A stretch of DNA of 64,000 nt from Novosphingobium sp. 28-62-57. Its GTDB lineage: Bacteria > Pseudomonadota > Alphaproteobacteria > Sphingomonadales > Sphingomonadaceae. The translations under genes were made by a program, and so were the position numbers. The notes below the pieces were generated by a model. That model searched no databases. It was given only the letters and a program-made list of their open reading frames with translations, and had not been told where the DNA came from. The stretch covers positions 1 through 64,000 of the forward strand of contig NCGO01000014.1 of assembly GCA_002256985.1 (NCBI GenBank). The letters run 5' to 3'. This document shows, in pieces, positions 28,591 through 39,225 of this stretch. Every line of letters starts with the position of its first letter. Positions within the stretch are counted from its first letter, which is position 1.

Positions 28591-28853
28591 GATGGCAGCC
28601 TTAGTCGGGGGAGGATCAGGTGCCGCGCGAGCAGGAACCCGCCTGCTGCTGCCACGAGCGCGGGCGCTCCTTGCGTTGCTGCCCAAACGAGCGTCCCGAT
28701 CGTGACCGCCAGGCGTCCGAGCCGCCAGCCCAGTGCCGCGAAGGTGGAGCCGCCGACGACCACGAGGTTGACATCCTTGCGCAGGGACAGGAAATGGATC
28801 GCGCCTGCGGCCATGCCGAGGCACCCGAAAGCCGGAATGGCGACCGCCATCAT
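28587..28853 (-). CDS. atpR: N-ATPase accessory membrane protein AtpR
   Basis: The 88-residue protein has three hydrophobic helices. In N-ATPase operons a small gene atpR always lies between atpQ and atpB; this position, size and hydrophobicity fit. AtpR is thought to help assemble the c-ring or supply an Arg for its Glu residues. The start ATG 28853 overlaps the atpQ stop. Sequence motifs alone would not identify it. Confidence 0.82.
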   Translation of the reverse strand: MMAVAIPAFGCLGMAAGAIHFLSLRKDVNLVVVGGSTFAALGWRLGRLAVTIGTLVWAATQGAPALVAAAGGFLLARHLILPRLRLPS

Positions 28854-29133
28854 CGCCTGTTGATCCAGCGCCATGCCGACCAACCGCCGAACACTGCGCC
28901 GATCATTATCAACGGCGCCGTCCAGAACACTCCGCTGGCGAAATGATGGTCGAGCCAACGCCCGGCGGCGAGGCAAATCAGGATCGGCACGGTGATCGTC
29001 CAGCCAAGCGCGCCGATCTGGCCGAGATTGCGCGCCAGCGACGGGGCGCCGTCGCGCGCCCATGCCTTGCGGCGATCGGCGCGCACGCGTACCGCCTTGG
29101 TCAGCCGGGTTTCGCGGTCGGGCAGGGGGTCGC

Positions 29134-29137
<4 letters not shown>
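28850..29137 (-). CDS. atpQ: N-ATPase accessory membrane protein AtpQ (AtpI-like)
   Basis: The 95-residue protein has a basic N-terminus and two hydrophobic helices (WTITVPILICLAAGRWLDHHF and FWTAPLIMIGAVFGGWSAWRW), like AtpI/AtpQ, which may carry magnesium or aid c-ring assembly. The GTG start overlaps the epsilon stop (GTGA). Position after beta-epsilon is diagnostic of N-ATPase operons. Confidence 0.85.
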
Positions 29138-31031
<1,894 letters not shown>

Positions 31032-33455
31032 TCAATTGGCTGTCGCCAGCTGCGTCGTGGATCGAGCGCCCAATTCAACGTCCGGCATAAGCCAGCTACC
31101 AGCCGCGCCGGTATCGATTGGATCCTCGCTGGCTCCGCCGAGGTGGCATGTACATCGTGCGGTCGTCATTTCCGAAATACGTGGCAAGTCAGGCTGGGCA
31201 AACGGAGTGCGCCGCATCGCGGTCAACGCCGCGATATAAGCCAGCGTCGATTCCGCGCCCTGATTGGCGTTGCGCCGGTCGGGATGTAATCCATCGAAGC
31301 AGGCGCCGCGCTCGATATCCACCACTAGAACGCGAAGATCGTTTTGGCCAAGGAACCAGGCAAAGGCACGGCTCGCTTCACCTTGCCAGACGGCGTCTCC
31401 AGTGACACGCGCCGCGGTCAAACAGGCACTGACGGCCGCCCAGGCTTCCAGTGGCTGTTGATCGAAGGGTTGCGGATGCCGATGATCGGCACCGAAAGTT
31501 TCTGTTCCGATGGGCCGGAAATGACCGCGTTCGGCTGTTTGCAGTTTCATCAGCCAGCGTAGCGAATCAAGGCCTGCATCGAGATAGTGCTCCTTGCCGG
31601 TGTCATGGCCGCTGACAATCAGCGCCTCGCACAAACGGGCATTATCGTAGCCCAGCCTATCCTCGAACCAGATCCAATCAGGCCTGGCAGCGTCGGACCA
31701 GCGCTGGAAAAGCCGATTGGCTAGCTCGCCCCTGAGGCGCTCAAATCCGCGATGGCCTGGAAAGCGTTCCAGGAACGCAGATATGCCGAGCAAACCATAG
31801 GCCCAGGCGCGCGGCGATGTACACGCCATCAAGACGGGCGCGATCTCCAGCACCCGGGCTGCGGCCCAGCCATCCAGCGAACGGGCGTCTTTGTGCCGAG
31901 CAACGGTGCCTAGCGCCCAAATCGTGCGGCCCAGAGCGTCATCCGCACCATCGCTCTCCAACCACGTCCGATCGAAATTCATGAAGTTATGGACCCGGTT
32001 GGTCTGTGGTGACCAGGCGCTCTCGACAAAGGCTGCGTATGTGAGGTGCAACTGTTCCTCTTGCGCCGTCAAAGGGCGCAATGCCGCGAGTTCGGTGAAG
32101 ACGAGCAGCGCGCGCGCATTATCGTCTAGGCAATAGCCATGTCTTCGATCGGGCACCGCAAATTTGGTGTGCTGCATCAGACCGACCGAATCGGTGAGAG
32201 CAGCGAGATGGGCCGTCGAGACATGTGGCAATGGGGTGTTGCCTGGTTGGATCGGTGGAAAGCCGATGATGGTTGCGCCTGCCGAACGCCGCTCCAATCG
32301 GACGGTTGAAAATACTTCGAGATACTGTTCCGCCACTCTCGGCCAGATCATTGCCCGACCACGAGCATAGGCGTTCGTCCGAATTTCGCTTCGCAATGTA
32401 TCGTCGTCGATCAATCTGCGAATGGCCGTTGCGAACCCGTCTGCCTGCTCGAACGGGACGAGCAAGCCGCAATTGTCTGCCAGCAGCTCCTGCGCGTACC
32501 AGAACGGCGTTGAGACAACGGCTTTGCCGAGCGCAATCGCATAGGCCAGCGTCCCGGAAACGATCTGTGCCTCGTTGGGGTAGGGTGACAGATAGATGTC
32601 ACATGCGGCCAAATAATCCAGCAACGCGTCAAGCGAGAGGTATCTGTCCACGAACTGGACATGTTCGCTAACGCCCAACTCGCTGGCGAGTGCTGTTAGG
32701 CTCTCTCGGTAGAGCTCGCCCTCGTCCCGCACCAGATTGGGATGGGTCGCGCCGACGATCATGTAGAGGAGTTTGGGGTTTTCCTGAACGAGGGCGGGCA
32801 GCGCGCGAATAGCTGTCTCGATACCCTTGCCCGGCCCAAGCAGTCCGAAGGTCATCAGCAAGGTCCGCTCTGCCAAGCCTAGATCGTGCTTCGCCATAGC
32901 TGGATCCAGAAAGGGACGATCCGGTACGCCGTGGGGTATCACGGCGATTTGATCGGCCGAGACGCCATAGACATCCTGCAGGATCTGGCGCCCCTTATCA
33001 GCCATCACGATCAGGCGGGCAGAGCTTGCAATGAGTTCGTCCATAACACGGCGCTGAGACGGATTGGGTGTGGCAAGGACCGTGTGCAACGTCGTGACCA
33101 GTGGCGCTTTCAGGCCGCGCACCAGGCCGAGGACATGCTCACCCGCCTCACCGCCGAAAATCCCGAATTCATGTTGCAGCGAGACTATCTCGATATCTGC
33201 AACATTCAGAAAGTCCGCCGCCACTTCATAGGAGGCGGGGTCTGCGTGTTGAATCTCCAGCGGGACCCGATCGGGATAGGCGTATGCATTCTTGTCGTCG
33301 GTCATGGCAATTGTCATCGCGGCCACGTTCGGATCGGCAGTGCTCAGCGCCTGCTGGAGATCATTCGTGAAAGTTGCGATACCGCAATGTCGCGGCACGC
33401 ATGTCCCGATAAGAGCGATGCGGCTGGGCCGGGGAGTGAGGACGGGACCGTTCAT
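31032..33455 (-). CDS. GT4 glycosyltransferase with C-terminal six-hairpin-like domain
   Basis: The 807-residue product starts at ATG 33455, six bases after AGAGG. Residues 1-400 form a GT-B (family 4) glycosyltransferase: N-terminal LIGTCVPRHCGIATF, the mid motif HGVPD, TFGLLGPGKGIETA, and YPNEAQIVSGTLAYAIALGKAVVST with the donor-binding Glu region. Residues 420-790 resemble an alpha/alpha-barrel (PDRRHGYCLDDNARALL, WAYGLLGISAFL, NANQGAESTLAYI) found fused to or beside such transferases and GH130 enzymes. It probably builds or remodels a mannose-containing polymer or glycan; the substrate is unknown. A CANTACGTATR-type site lies about 140 bp upstream. Confidence 0.85.
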   Translation of the reverse strand: MNGPVLTPRPSRIALIGTCVPRHCGIATFTNDLQQALSTADPNVAAMTIAMTDDKNAYAYPDRVPLEIQHADPASYEVAADFLNVADIEIVSLQHEFGIFGGEAGEHVLGLVRGLKAPLVTTLHTVLATPNPSQRRVMDELIASSARLIVMADKGRQILQDVYGVSADQIAVIPHGVPDRPFLDPAMAKHDLGLAERTLLMTFGLLGPGKGIETAIRALPALVQENPKLLYMIVGATHPNLVRDEGELYRESLTALASELGVSEHVQFVDRYLSLDALLDYLAACDIYLSPYPNEAQIVSGTLAYAIALGKAVVSTPFWYAQELLADNCGLLVPFEQADGFATAIRRLIDDDTLRSEIRTNAYARGRAMIWPRVAEQYLEVFSTVRLERRSAGATIIGFPPIQPGNTPLPHVSTAHLAALTDSVGLMQHTKFAVPDRRHGYCLDDNARALLVFTELAALRPLTAQEEQLHLTYAAFVESAWSPQTNRVHNFMNFDRTWLESDGADDALGRTIWALGTVARHKDARSLDGWAAARVLEIAPVLMACTSPRAWAYGLLGISAFLERFPGHRGFERLRGELANRLFQRWSDAARPDWIWFEDRLGYDNARLCEALIVSGHDTGKEHYLDAGLDSLRWLMKLQTAERGHFRPIGTETFGADHRHPQPFDQQPLEAWAAVSACLTAARVTGDAVWQGEASRAFAWFLGQNDLRVLVVDIERGACFDGLHPDRRNANQGAESTLAYIAALTAMRRTPFAQPDLPRISEMTTARCTCHLGGASEDPIDTGAAGSWLMPDVELGARSTTQLATAN

Positions 33456-33724
33456 GTTCAACCTCTAACCAAATGGATCTCTTTCGAGTCGGCAACACGA
33501 ACGCGGCGGCGCGTATTGCCATTGCGCAATGCGTCCAGGCTTGCCTGTCGAAGTTCGATGAGGCATTTGCATGGCGAATATCGCGGTTGCCGCACTATAC
33601 GTATTGTCCGTGGAACGCGCTGCCCTTGTAGGAAGGCGGCCACATTGCGGGTCAGGGCATCGTTGGCTTCCTGTGAAGCTTGCCAGCACTGACCGTCGTC
33701 AGAACATTCGGCGCAACTCGCGGT
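33456..33724. other. Upstream region of the glycosyltransferase/N-ATPase unit
   Basis: This 269-bp stretch has no supported gene. It contains the palindrome CATTGCGCAATG near 33520 and the TATACGTATTGTCCGTG element at 33596-33612, which differs at one base from the element upstream of the Met-rich gene at 43756. It likely contains the promoter for the minus-strand unit. Confidence 0.45.
33596..33612 (-). promoter_or_regulatory. CANTACGTATR-type element upstream of the GT4/N-ATPase unit
   Basis: In the gene's orientation the site reads CACGGACAATACGTATA. Sixteen of 17 bases match the element at 43839-43855. It is about 140 bp from the start codon. The binding factor is unknown. Confidence 0.5.
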
Positions 33725-33889
33725 TTAGATTGGCGGGATGCGGGCGTCTCGTGGCCGGCTCTCTTGGTAACGCTGGTGCTTGTAATGCTCGCCGGTCTCG
33801 TCGATCTGGGCATCGAGGTCGCCGGACAAGAAGTTGTTCTTCAGGGTGTGGTGCCAGCGCTCGATCCTGGGTTTGCTGGTGCACCGGCT
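33725..33889 (-). pseudogene. IS3-family transposase fragment (C-terminal)
   Basis: About 50 codons match the end of an IS3-family OrfB integrase: PRIERWHHTLKN, then FLSGDLDAQID and EHYKHQRYQESR. In intact relatives these read IERWHQTLKN, YFLPGDLEAQI and EHYNHQRYHES. A few residues are missing and the final Glu-containing catalytic region is cut. It is joined in frame to a reductase remnant, showing a past rearrangement. Confidence 0.75.
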
Positions 33890-34114
33890 CCGCGCACTAA
33901 GATCCCGCCCTTCGATCATGCCGAAAACAACGAACATGTCGCTGATCGTCGTTTTCTGATGTTCATGGATGAGGATGCAGCCCGAATGCCCCAAATCGGC
34001 ACCAATCATCCTTGCCAAGTCCGATTGAGCTGTCGTGCCGAGGCCCACATAGAGCGTGTCGAAGCGCAAGGATCGGCCATCGGCCAGCTTTACATTGAGA
34101 TCCTGATCGGTGAG
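33890..34114 (-). pseudogene. Thioredoxin-reductase-like C-terminal fragment
   Basis: Read on the minus strand after a TAG, the stretch encodes a thioredoxin-reductase-like FAD/NAD(P)H oxidoreductase tail: LRFDTLYVGLGTTAQSDLA, GADLGHSGCILIHEHQKTT and SDMFVVFGMIEG. The corresponding family pattern is YPxLG...SxLA, GxxVDxHQRTT and GxFAAGDVVEG. The FAD-contact Gly-Asp is degraded to Phe-Gly. The N-terminal FAD and NADPH domains are gone. It runs straight into an IS3 fragment. Confidence 0.6.
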
Positions 34115-34185
34115 CTACAAACCGTGAATAGGGGAGGGCTGCCTCGAAAGCTTGCCGGCCTCAATTTTGACACCGACTGGAGCGG

Positions 34186-34494
34186 AACGGCGACCGGGTC
34201 GCTGCATCCTTTAAAGTCGAACATTCGACATCCATTTATTCGGGCATTGTCTGGATATTCGATCTTGCCCTGAGCAGCACCGAACTTCATGCCACCGACG
34301 GATTGTTCCTTGTATCTCGCGACGCTTGCGAAAGCGAAGTGCGCGCGTAAAAAGCAAGGCTGGCGTCCAGCCGGATCGCGGACCTAGAGATCGCCTATCT
34401 ACCTTGTGGCGAGATCGAACGACACAGAGAGGCGATTTCCCGGTTTGGCCCGGCCCTTAAAGTAATCAAGGCCATATCGTGCGCACTTCCGTGA
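34186..34494 (+). pseudogene. C-terminal fossil of a second copy of the nuclease-like gene at 53936-55255
   Basis: The plus-strand frame encodes [19 protein letters not shown], then LHATDGLFLVSRDA, a TAA in place of a Gln codon, then SRIADLEIAYLPCGEIERH and ALKVIKAIS. Every segment aligns without gaps to the C-terminus of the intact protein at 53936-55255 ([40 protein letters not shown]). The copy has a nonsense mutation, lacks the N-terminal three quarters and is in the opposite orientation to the intact gene. Confidence 0.8.
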
Positions 34495-34567
34495 AGACGA
34501 ATTACATTCCCGAGGATGGCGGGGGCAAAAGCCCCAACCATGCAACGAGGACTAGAGCGTTTTCCGA

Positions 34568-35131
34568 TCATGCTGGATCATAGCCACATGAGCTGAAGTA
34601 GTTGGCGCATTCGTCGGGCTTGAAGATGTCGACGAGCATTCCGATGAGGTTCCAGAGGCCAGAGACGGTTCGTTCGCCTGCCTTGCGGAGCATGGCCTTG
34701 AGCCGCGAGAACGCTTTTTCGATTGGGTTGAAGTCGGGGCTGTAGGGCGGCAGGAAGCACAGCGTCGCACCGACCGCCTCGATCTTTTCGCGCACCGAGG
34801 CGCGCTTGTGGCTCGACAGATTATCCATGATCACGACGTCGCCGGGGCGAAGTTCCGGTATGAGCACCTGCGTCACATAGGCTTCGAACCAGTCGCCATT
34901 GATTGGACCATCAAGGACCATCGGCGCGACCATGCCGGTCATCCGCAGCCCAGCGACCAGCGTGGTCGTCTTGCGGTGGCCGTGGGGGAAGCCCATCCTC
35001 AGACGCTCACCTCGGGCGCACCGCCCGTGGCTGCGGGTCATGTTCGTCGCGGTCCAGGTCTCGTCGATGAACACGAGACGTTCGGGTTCCAGATCGAGCT
35101 GGCCGTCGAACCAGTGCTGGCGTTGCCTCAA
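34568..35131 (-). CDS. IS630 transposase, catalytic part (OrfB)
   Basis: The 187-residue frame contains the DDE triad of IS630/Tc1-like transposases: Asp in VFIDETW, Asp in VIMDNLSSHK and Glu in PDFNPIEKAFSRLK. It has no good start of its own, and is probably made as a fusion with OrfA by slippage on the A7 run. The catalytic residues are intact. Confidence 0.93.
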   Translation of the reverse strand: MRQRQHWFDGQLDLEPERLVFIDETWTATNMTRSHGRCARGERLRMGFPHGHRKTTTLVAGLRMTGMVAPMVLDGPINGDWFEAYVTQVLIPELRPGDVVIMDNLSSHKRASVREKIEAVGATLCFLPPYSPDFNPIEKAFSRLKAMLRKAGERTVSGLWNLIGMLVDIFKPDECANYFSSCGYDPA

Positions 35132-35514
35132 GACGTCGGGACGGTCCTGCTCGATCGCGTGCCCGGTCTTTTTTTGCGTGTGATGCCGCGGCGATCAAAG
35201 AACCGCCACAAGGTCCCGATCCCGATGTGAACGCCTTGCGCTGCAAGGCCCGACTGGATCTCGGCCAGCGTGATGTCGCCGTTCTCGGCCAGCATCGCCG
35301 TAATTCGGTCTGCATGAACATCGGTTTTCGACGAGCGCTGATCGCCACCGGGCTTGCCTGCAATAGCGCGACCATTTTGGCGGGCCATCTGTCGCCAACG
35401 GATCGCCGTGGCGACACCAACCCCAAACCGAGCTGCAGCCGCCCGGCAACTTATGCCATCGTCCGTCGCCGCAACGACACGATCCCGCAAATCCTGAGAT
35501 AAAGCTCTGGCCAT
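35128..35514 (-). CDS. IS630 transposase, DNA-binding part (OrfA)
   Basis: The 128-residue frame has the N-terminal helix-turn-helix pair of IS630 transposases (MARALSQDLRDRVVAA, SCRAAAARFGVGVATAIRW) and a second winged region (LAEIQSGLAAQGVHIGIGTLWRFF). It diverges from the family after GITRKK, just at the A7 slip site, where a frameshift would continue into OrfB. Confidence 0.93.
   Translation of the reverse strand: MARALSQDLRDRVVAATDDGISCRAAAARFGVGVATAIRWRQMARQNGRAIAGKPGGDQRSSKTDVHADRITAMLAENGDITLAEIQSGLAAQGVHIGIGTLWRFFDRRGITRKKRPGTRSSRTVPTS
35169..35175 (-). promoter_or_regulatory. A7 slippery site for transposase frameshifting
   Basis: Seven consecutive A residues on the coding strand (CGC AAA AAA AGA) lie at the end of OrfA. 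Sliding by one base continues translation into OrfB with ...RKKTGHAIEQDRPDV, which matches the uninterrupted family sequence. Programmed frameshifting is known in several IS630 members. Confidence 0.7.
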
Positions 35515-35556
35515 CCATGCTGGCCTCCTGCCCAGCCAGCAGGATGAATCAGATTT

Positions 35557-36489
35557 TCAAAGCCGCTGGAATCCCTCGCGATTCAGCGGCTGTGGAAAAC
35601 GCTCTAGAATGGCAAGTGCACATCCGGTTTCGATGACGAAACTGCGCCGGAGCGCCTTTATCGCCGAGGATGTGTTGCCCGTCTCAATGGTCGCAGCCAG
35701 GTATGGCGTCAGGAAGAAGCGATTGGCGGCGGCCAGCATCAGCATGACGCCGAACAGTATCAGCTTCGCAACCAGCAAAAGGCCGCAAAGACTGGTAAAA
35801 AGGGAACCGAGCCTAGACGGTCCGATCAGTATCCAACTGTTGATGACCCCCGACAGGATAAGCAGTCCCACGAGTGCCGCTTCGACCTTAGAAAAGCCAT
35901 CCAACGCCCGGTGATAGAGATGAATATGATCTATCGTCATGCGGGCGGTAGGTCGGAAAATGAGAAAACAAAGGGCGAATAATGCTCCTACCCATATACC
36001 CGCGGCCCAGAGATGGGTGGTGTCGGCCCCAAGATGGACCCATCCTTGCAAGCCTTCACCGGTCGCTCCATGGCCGGTCCAGGCCAAGGTTGCCAGAGCG
36101 ACAGCGGCGGTGACCGCCAGCGACCACAGGGCGAAAGCGGGGCGGCGCCATCCGACGACGGAAAAATACAGCACAAGCAAGAGTGCCGCGACCCGCACTT
36201 GCCAGACCGTGCCAATCGTGGTGCTCGATATCAAATGATTGACAGTTGCGCGGTCTACCTGATTGATCGGCAGGCCACCCATCGAGGCCGCCAAAACCAT
36301 CATGTCCAGCATCGACAAGCCAACGCCGACGAGCGCCATCGTCGCCAATACCGAACGGAAGCGCAGGACCGAGCCCGATGCTCTCTCTGCCCCGCGTAAC
36401 GTGTAGAGGCCAAACATAGGCAGCCCGAAGAGAGGCATCAGATCAAGATAAAGACCCAATCTGACGGCGATTGCCACCATGTCCGACAT
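35557..36489 (-). pseudogene. copD: Copper resistance membrane protein CopD, 3' end replaced by IS630
   Basis: From ATG 36489 the frame encodes the multi-helix CopD inner-membrane protein, which together with CopC imports or relays copper. Conserved His residues lie in membrane segments (AWTGHGATGEGLQGWVHLGADTTHLWAAGIWVGA), as expected. The sequence is normal up to FVIETGCALAILE, then reads into the IS630 element at 35604 and stops after 16 foreign residues. Only a last helix portion is lost, so partial function is conceivable. It starts 5 bp after copC's stop. Confidence 0.85.
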
Positions 36490-36493
36490 GGTC

Positions 36494-36874
36494 TCACTTG
36501 ACCTTAAACGTGTAGCTGCCTTGGATCCGATGGGTATCGGTCGAGATAACATGATAATCGAGCATGTAGGTTCCGGTTGCCAGCGGGTTGGCGAGCGGGG
36601 CGCCGAGCGTCTTGCCGTTAGGTGCCACGGTCGCCTTGACGCCATTCACCTTCATGGGGCCCATCTTCATGCTAGGCATCTCAGTCATCGTCAGGTCGAT
36701 TCCGGAGAACTGCGCGACGAGCGCTTCGGAAAAGATCAGCTGTATCTTGGTCGGCGCTGTAACGACAGTGTCTGCTGCTGGTGTGGCACTGCTGAGCTTG
36801 GAATGGGCCTGGACGGGCGTAGCAGCGAAGACAGAAACCGCCATGGCGACGGCCAACAATGTTTTACGATACAT
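36494..36874 (-). CDS. copC: Periplasmic copper-binding protein CopC
   Basis: The 126-residue protein starts at ATG 36874 after GGAG and has a signal peptide ending at VQA. The mature N-terminus begins with His (HSKLSSATPAAD), the Cu(II) ligand of CopC, and the C-terminal DTHRIQGSYTFKV with the second His is conserved. A Met-rich loop (TEMPSMKMGPMK) may bind Cu(I). It heads a copC-copD pair. The 210-bp gap to the divergent cytochrome gene should hold the promoters. Confidence 0.93.
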   Translation of the reverse strand: MYRKTLLAVAMAVSVFAATPVQAHSKLSSATPAADTVVTAPTKIQLIFSEALVAQFSGIDLTMTEMPSMKMGPMKVNGVKATVAPNGKTLGAPLANPLATGTYMLDYHVISTDTHRIQGSYTFKVK

Positions 36875-37084
36875 TGATTTCTCCATAGGCGTCGACACAG
36901 TTAATACGCACCGCACGGCACAACCCCTCATCGACGTTGCGATATTTTTAAGCGTCCCACGACGTTCAACTCGCGCATAAGATAAAGATTTCTGATGAGG
37001 GGTAAGGGCGACCCGCGCGTATTATAAATTGGACGGGTGCGAAAACACTGACTGACCAAAAGCTTTTCAGCTGAGGAGGACGCG

Positions 37085-37681
37085 ATGCAAGATTCTAAAA
37101 CGGCATGGCTTCGAAGGCATTTGCCAAGCGTAGGCTTCATTGCGGTGACGGCACTGGTCGGTGGCGCGCTTGCTGGCGCGGTCATGTATGTTGGCGTCTA
37201 TGACATCGGCGCTGATGCGCCTCACACCAAGCCGGTTTATTGGCTCATAGAGCAGCTTCGTGATCGTTCGATCGCCGTCCGGTCTCGCAATGTGAGTGTG
37301 CCTGCCAACCTGATGGATTTAAAACGGTTGCAGAGCGGCGCGGGGCTTTACACTGAGATGTGCAGTGGCTGCCATCTCGGGCCGGGACTGGAGAAGTCGG
37401 AGATCAGCCAGGGACTCTACCCCAGGGCCCCGGAGCTTTTTCGGGAGCAGCAGAGATCGGCAAAGGAGCAATTCTGGATCATCAAGCATGGGGTCAAGAT
37501 GACCGCGATGCCTGCCTGGGGTAAAACCCATAGCGATGAACTGATCTGGGACATGGTCGCTTTCGTGCGTCAACTTCCACGTATGACGCCCGCCCAGTAT
37601 CAGGCGGCGATTGCCAGTGCGCCGGAAGACCATGACGCGATGATGAAGGATATGCCTGGCATGACGAAGGCGATGCCCTAG
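37085..37681 (+). CDS. Membrane-anchored monoheme cytochrome c
   Basis: The 198-residue protein has an N-terminal anchor helix (VGFIAVTALVGGALAGAVMYV), one heme c site (CSGCH near residue 96) and the axial Met in MTAMPAWG. The C-terminus is Met-rich (MMKDMPGMTKAMP). GAGGAGGACGCG directly precedes the ATG. It is divergent from copC. Cytochromes of this type accompany copper operons in many alphaproteobacteria and may accept electrons during Cu(I) oxidation; that link is inference. Confidence 0.88.
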   Translation: MQDSKTAWLRRHLPSVGFIAVTALVGGALAGAVMYVGVYDIGADAPHTKPVYWLIEQLRDRSIAVRSRNVSVPANLMDLKRLQSGAGLYTEMCSGCHLGPGLEKSEISQGLYPRAPELFREQQRSAKEQFWIIKHGVKMTAMPAWGKTHSDELIWDMVAFVRQLPRMTPAQYQAAIASAPEDHDAMMKDMPGMTKAMP

Positions 37682-37717
37682 TGATGTCGCCTTTGCCCGA
37701 TCCGTGGCCGATCCGGG

Positions 37718-37912
37718 TCGCTGGAGAAGATCATCTGGGACGATGGTGTGGGGATGTCGATGTATGCTAAGCGGCTCGTGAAGGGACGCTTCATCTGGCC
37801 GTCCGCGAAGGACGGGGCCGTCTCTCTGACGAGCTCTCAACTGGCTTGCCTGTTGAACGGGATCTACTGCCGCTACCCGCAGTATTCCTGGCGTCCGCAG
37901 AGCGCAGGATAG
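37718..37912 (+). pseudogene. IS66 TnpB fragment
   Basis: The segment SLEKIIWDDGVGMSMYAKR, RGR-like KGRFIWPSAKDG and LTSSQLACLLNGI match the C-terminal half of IS66 TnpB (LVWDGxGxxLxxKRLExGRFxWP...LTxxQLxxLLxGI). The N-terminal half is absent. Confidence 0.85.
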
Positions 37913-37970
37913 CCGTAGCGTCAGGCAGTTTTGGCTTGATCCGAGGGCTTGGTGATAATTCACTTCGCCC

Positions 37971-39120
37971 ATGGCAGGCGCCGTTTCACCCTTTCCGGAT
38001 GATACCGATGCGCTCAAGGCGCTGCTGACGCAGGCGCTTCAGAAGGCCGATGATGCCGAGCAACGCGTCGCCGCCGTCGAGGCTGAGTTGGCCAACGCAC
38101 GGGCTCTGGCCAGCGCCACCGAAGCGATGATCGCGCATCTCAAGCTACAGAACGCCAAGCTACGCGGTGAGCAGCACGGCCCCAGTTTCCTCGCCGTGTT
38201 GGTGTTCGACACGTACGGCCAGTATCATCCGCTCCACCGCCAGGCCGAGCGTTTTGCCTGCGAAGGTGCCCTGCTCAGTGTGTTGACGCTGGCCGATCAG
38301 ATCGGGACTGCGTGCCACGCGCTTATGCGGATCTACCGGATGATCGAGGCACACGTCCTTGTGCCGAGCGCGTTCATGGCGATGACACCACCGTGCTGGT
38401 CATGGCCAAAGGCAAGACCGATATCGGCCGTTCGGCGGTTCCGATCCACCGGCAGTCGTCTTCCACTACTCGCGTGACCGGCGCGGCGAATATCCCCGAG
38501 CTCATTTCGCATCCAGGTCAGGGATACTGCAGGCCGATGATATGCTGTCTTCGTAGAGCTATACGCTGTCGATCGACAGCCCGGCTTCATCCTGGAAGCC
38601 GGGTGCTTTGCACACGCGCGCCGGAAGTTCTTCGAACTCGCCGATGTCGAGGGCGCCGCTCGGAAGAAGAGCCGCGGCGAGAAGGCATCGATCATTCACC
38701 CGATCGCGCTGGAGGTTGTACCAAAGCTCGACGCCCTGTTCGCGATCGAGCGCGACATCAATGGCAAGAACCCGGCCGAGCGTCTCGCTGTCCGTCGGGA
38801 GTTGGCGCGCAGTTCGCTAAAATCTCCCGCAACCACGATGTCGCCAAAGCCATCATCTACATACTGCGCCGCTGGAACGCGTTAACCCGCTTCCTCAACG
38901 ATGGCAGGGTCTGCCTCTCGAACAACGCTGCCGAAAGGTCGCTGCGCTGCGTGCCCCTCGGGCGTAAGTCGTGGCTATTTTCCGGTTCTGACCGCAGCGG
39001 CCAGCGCGCGGCGATCGCCTCCTGCATTGGAATTGGTGCACCAATCTGCACGAAATCGCAGCCTGTTCGAACCGCGTCACGGCCTTCGGCGTATGCTTAC
39101 TGTAGTTCTACTGAGAAGTA
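37971..39120 (+). pseudogene. IS66 TnpC (transposase) remains
   Basis: The first frame begins with the leucine-zipper-like N-terminus (LKALLTQALQKADDAEQR) and LKLQNAKLRGEQ. It then jumps, by a deletion of the zinc-finger part, to YGQYHPLHRQAERF. Other frames carry DDTTVLVMAKGKTDIGR, FFELADVEGAARKKSRGEK, and LSNNAAERSLRCVPLGRKSWLFSGSDRSGQRA. Several frameshifts separate them, so no transposase is made. Confidence 0.88.
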
Positions 39121-39225
39121 AATTGAAGCGTAATTAACATTGATCCTTCATGCTTCTGCTATGACAAAAGAGAGAGCTGAGCGCACTATGCAGATTAAAT
39201 TCGGAAGAACCGCGCTGCGTCGGTC

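Larger units (their letters stand above)
34556..35604. mobile_element. IS630-family insertion sequence
   Basis: The 1049-bp element has terminal repeats GAGCGTTTTCC / GGAAAACGCTC (11 bp identical, then diverging) and is flanked by TA at 34554-34555 and 35605-35606. The TA duplication is the standard IS630 target. It contains two overlapping frames joined by a probable programmed frameshift. It inserted into the 3' end of copD. Confidence 0.95.
37718..39120 (+). mobile_element. Decayed IS66-family element
   Basis: TnpB and TnpC remnants of an IS66 element follow each other in the usual order. Frameshifts, an internal deletion and a lost 3' end make it inactive. Terminal repeats were not found. 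The cytochrome c gene ends 36 bp before it. Confidence 0.85.

Noticed and set aside
33520-33531. Palindrome CATTGCGCAATG as an FNR-type anaerobic site
   Set aside because: It does not match TTGAT-N4-ATCAA and is a common type of short palindrome; kept only as a note.
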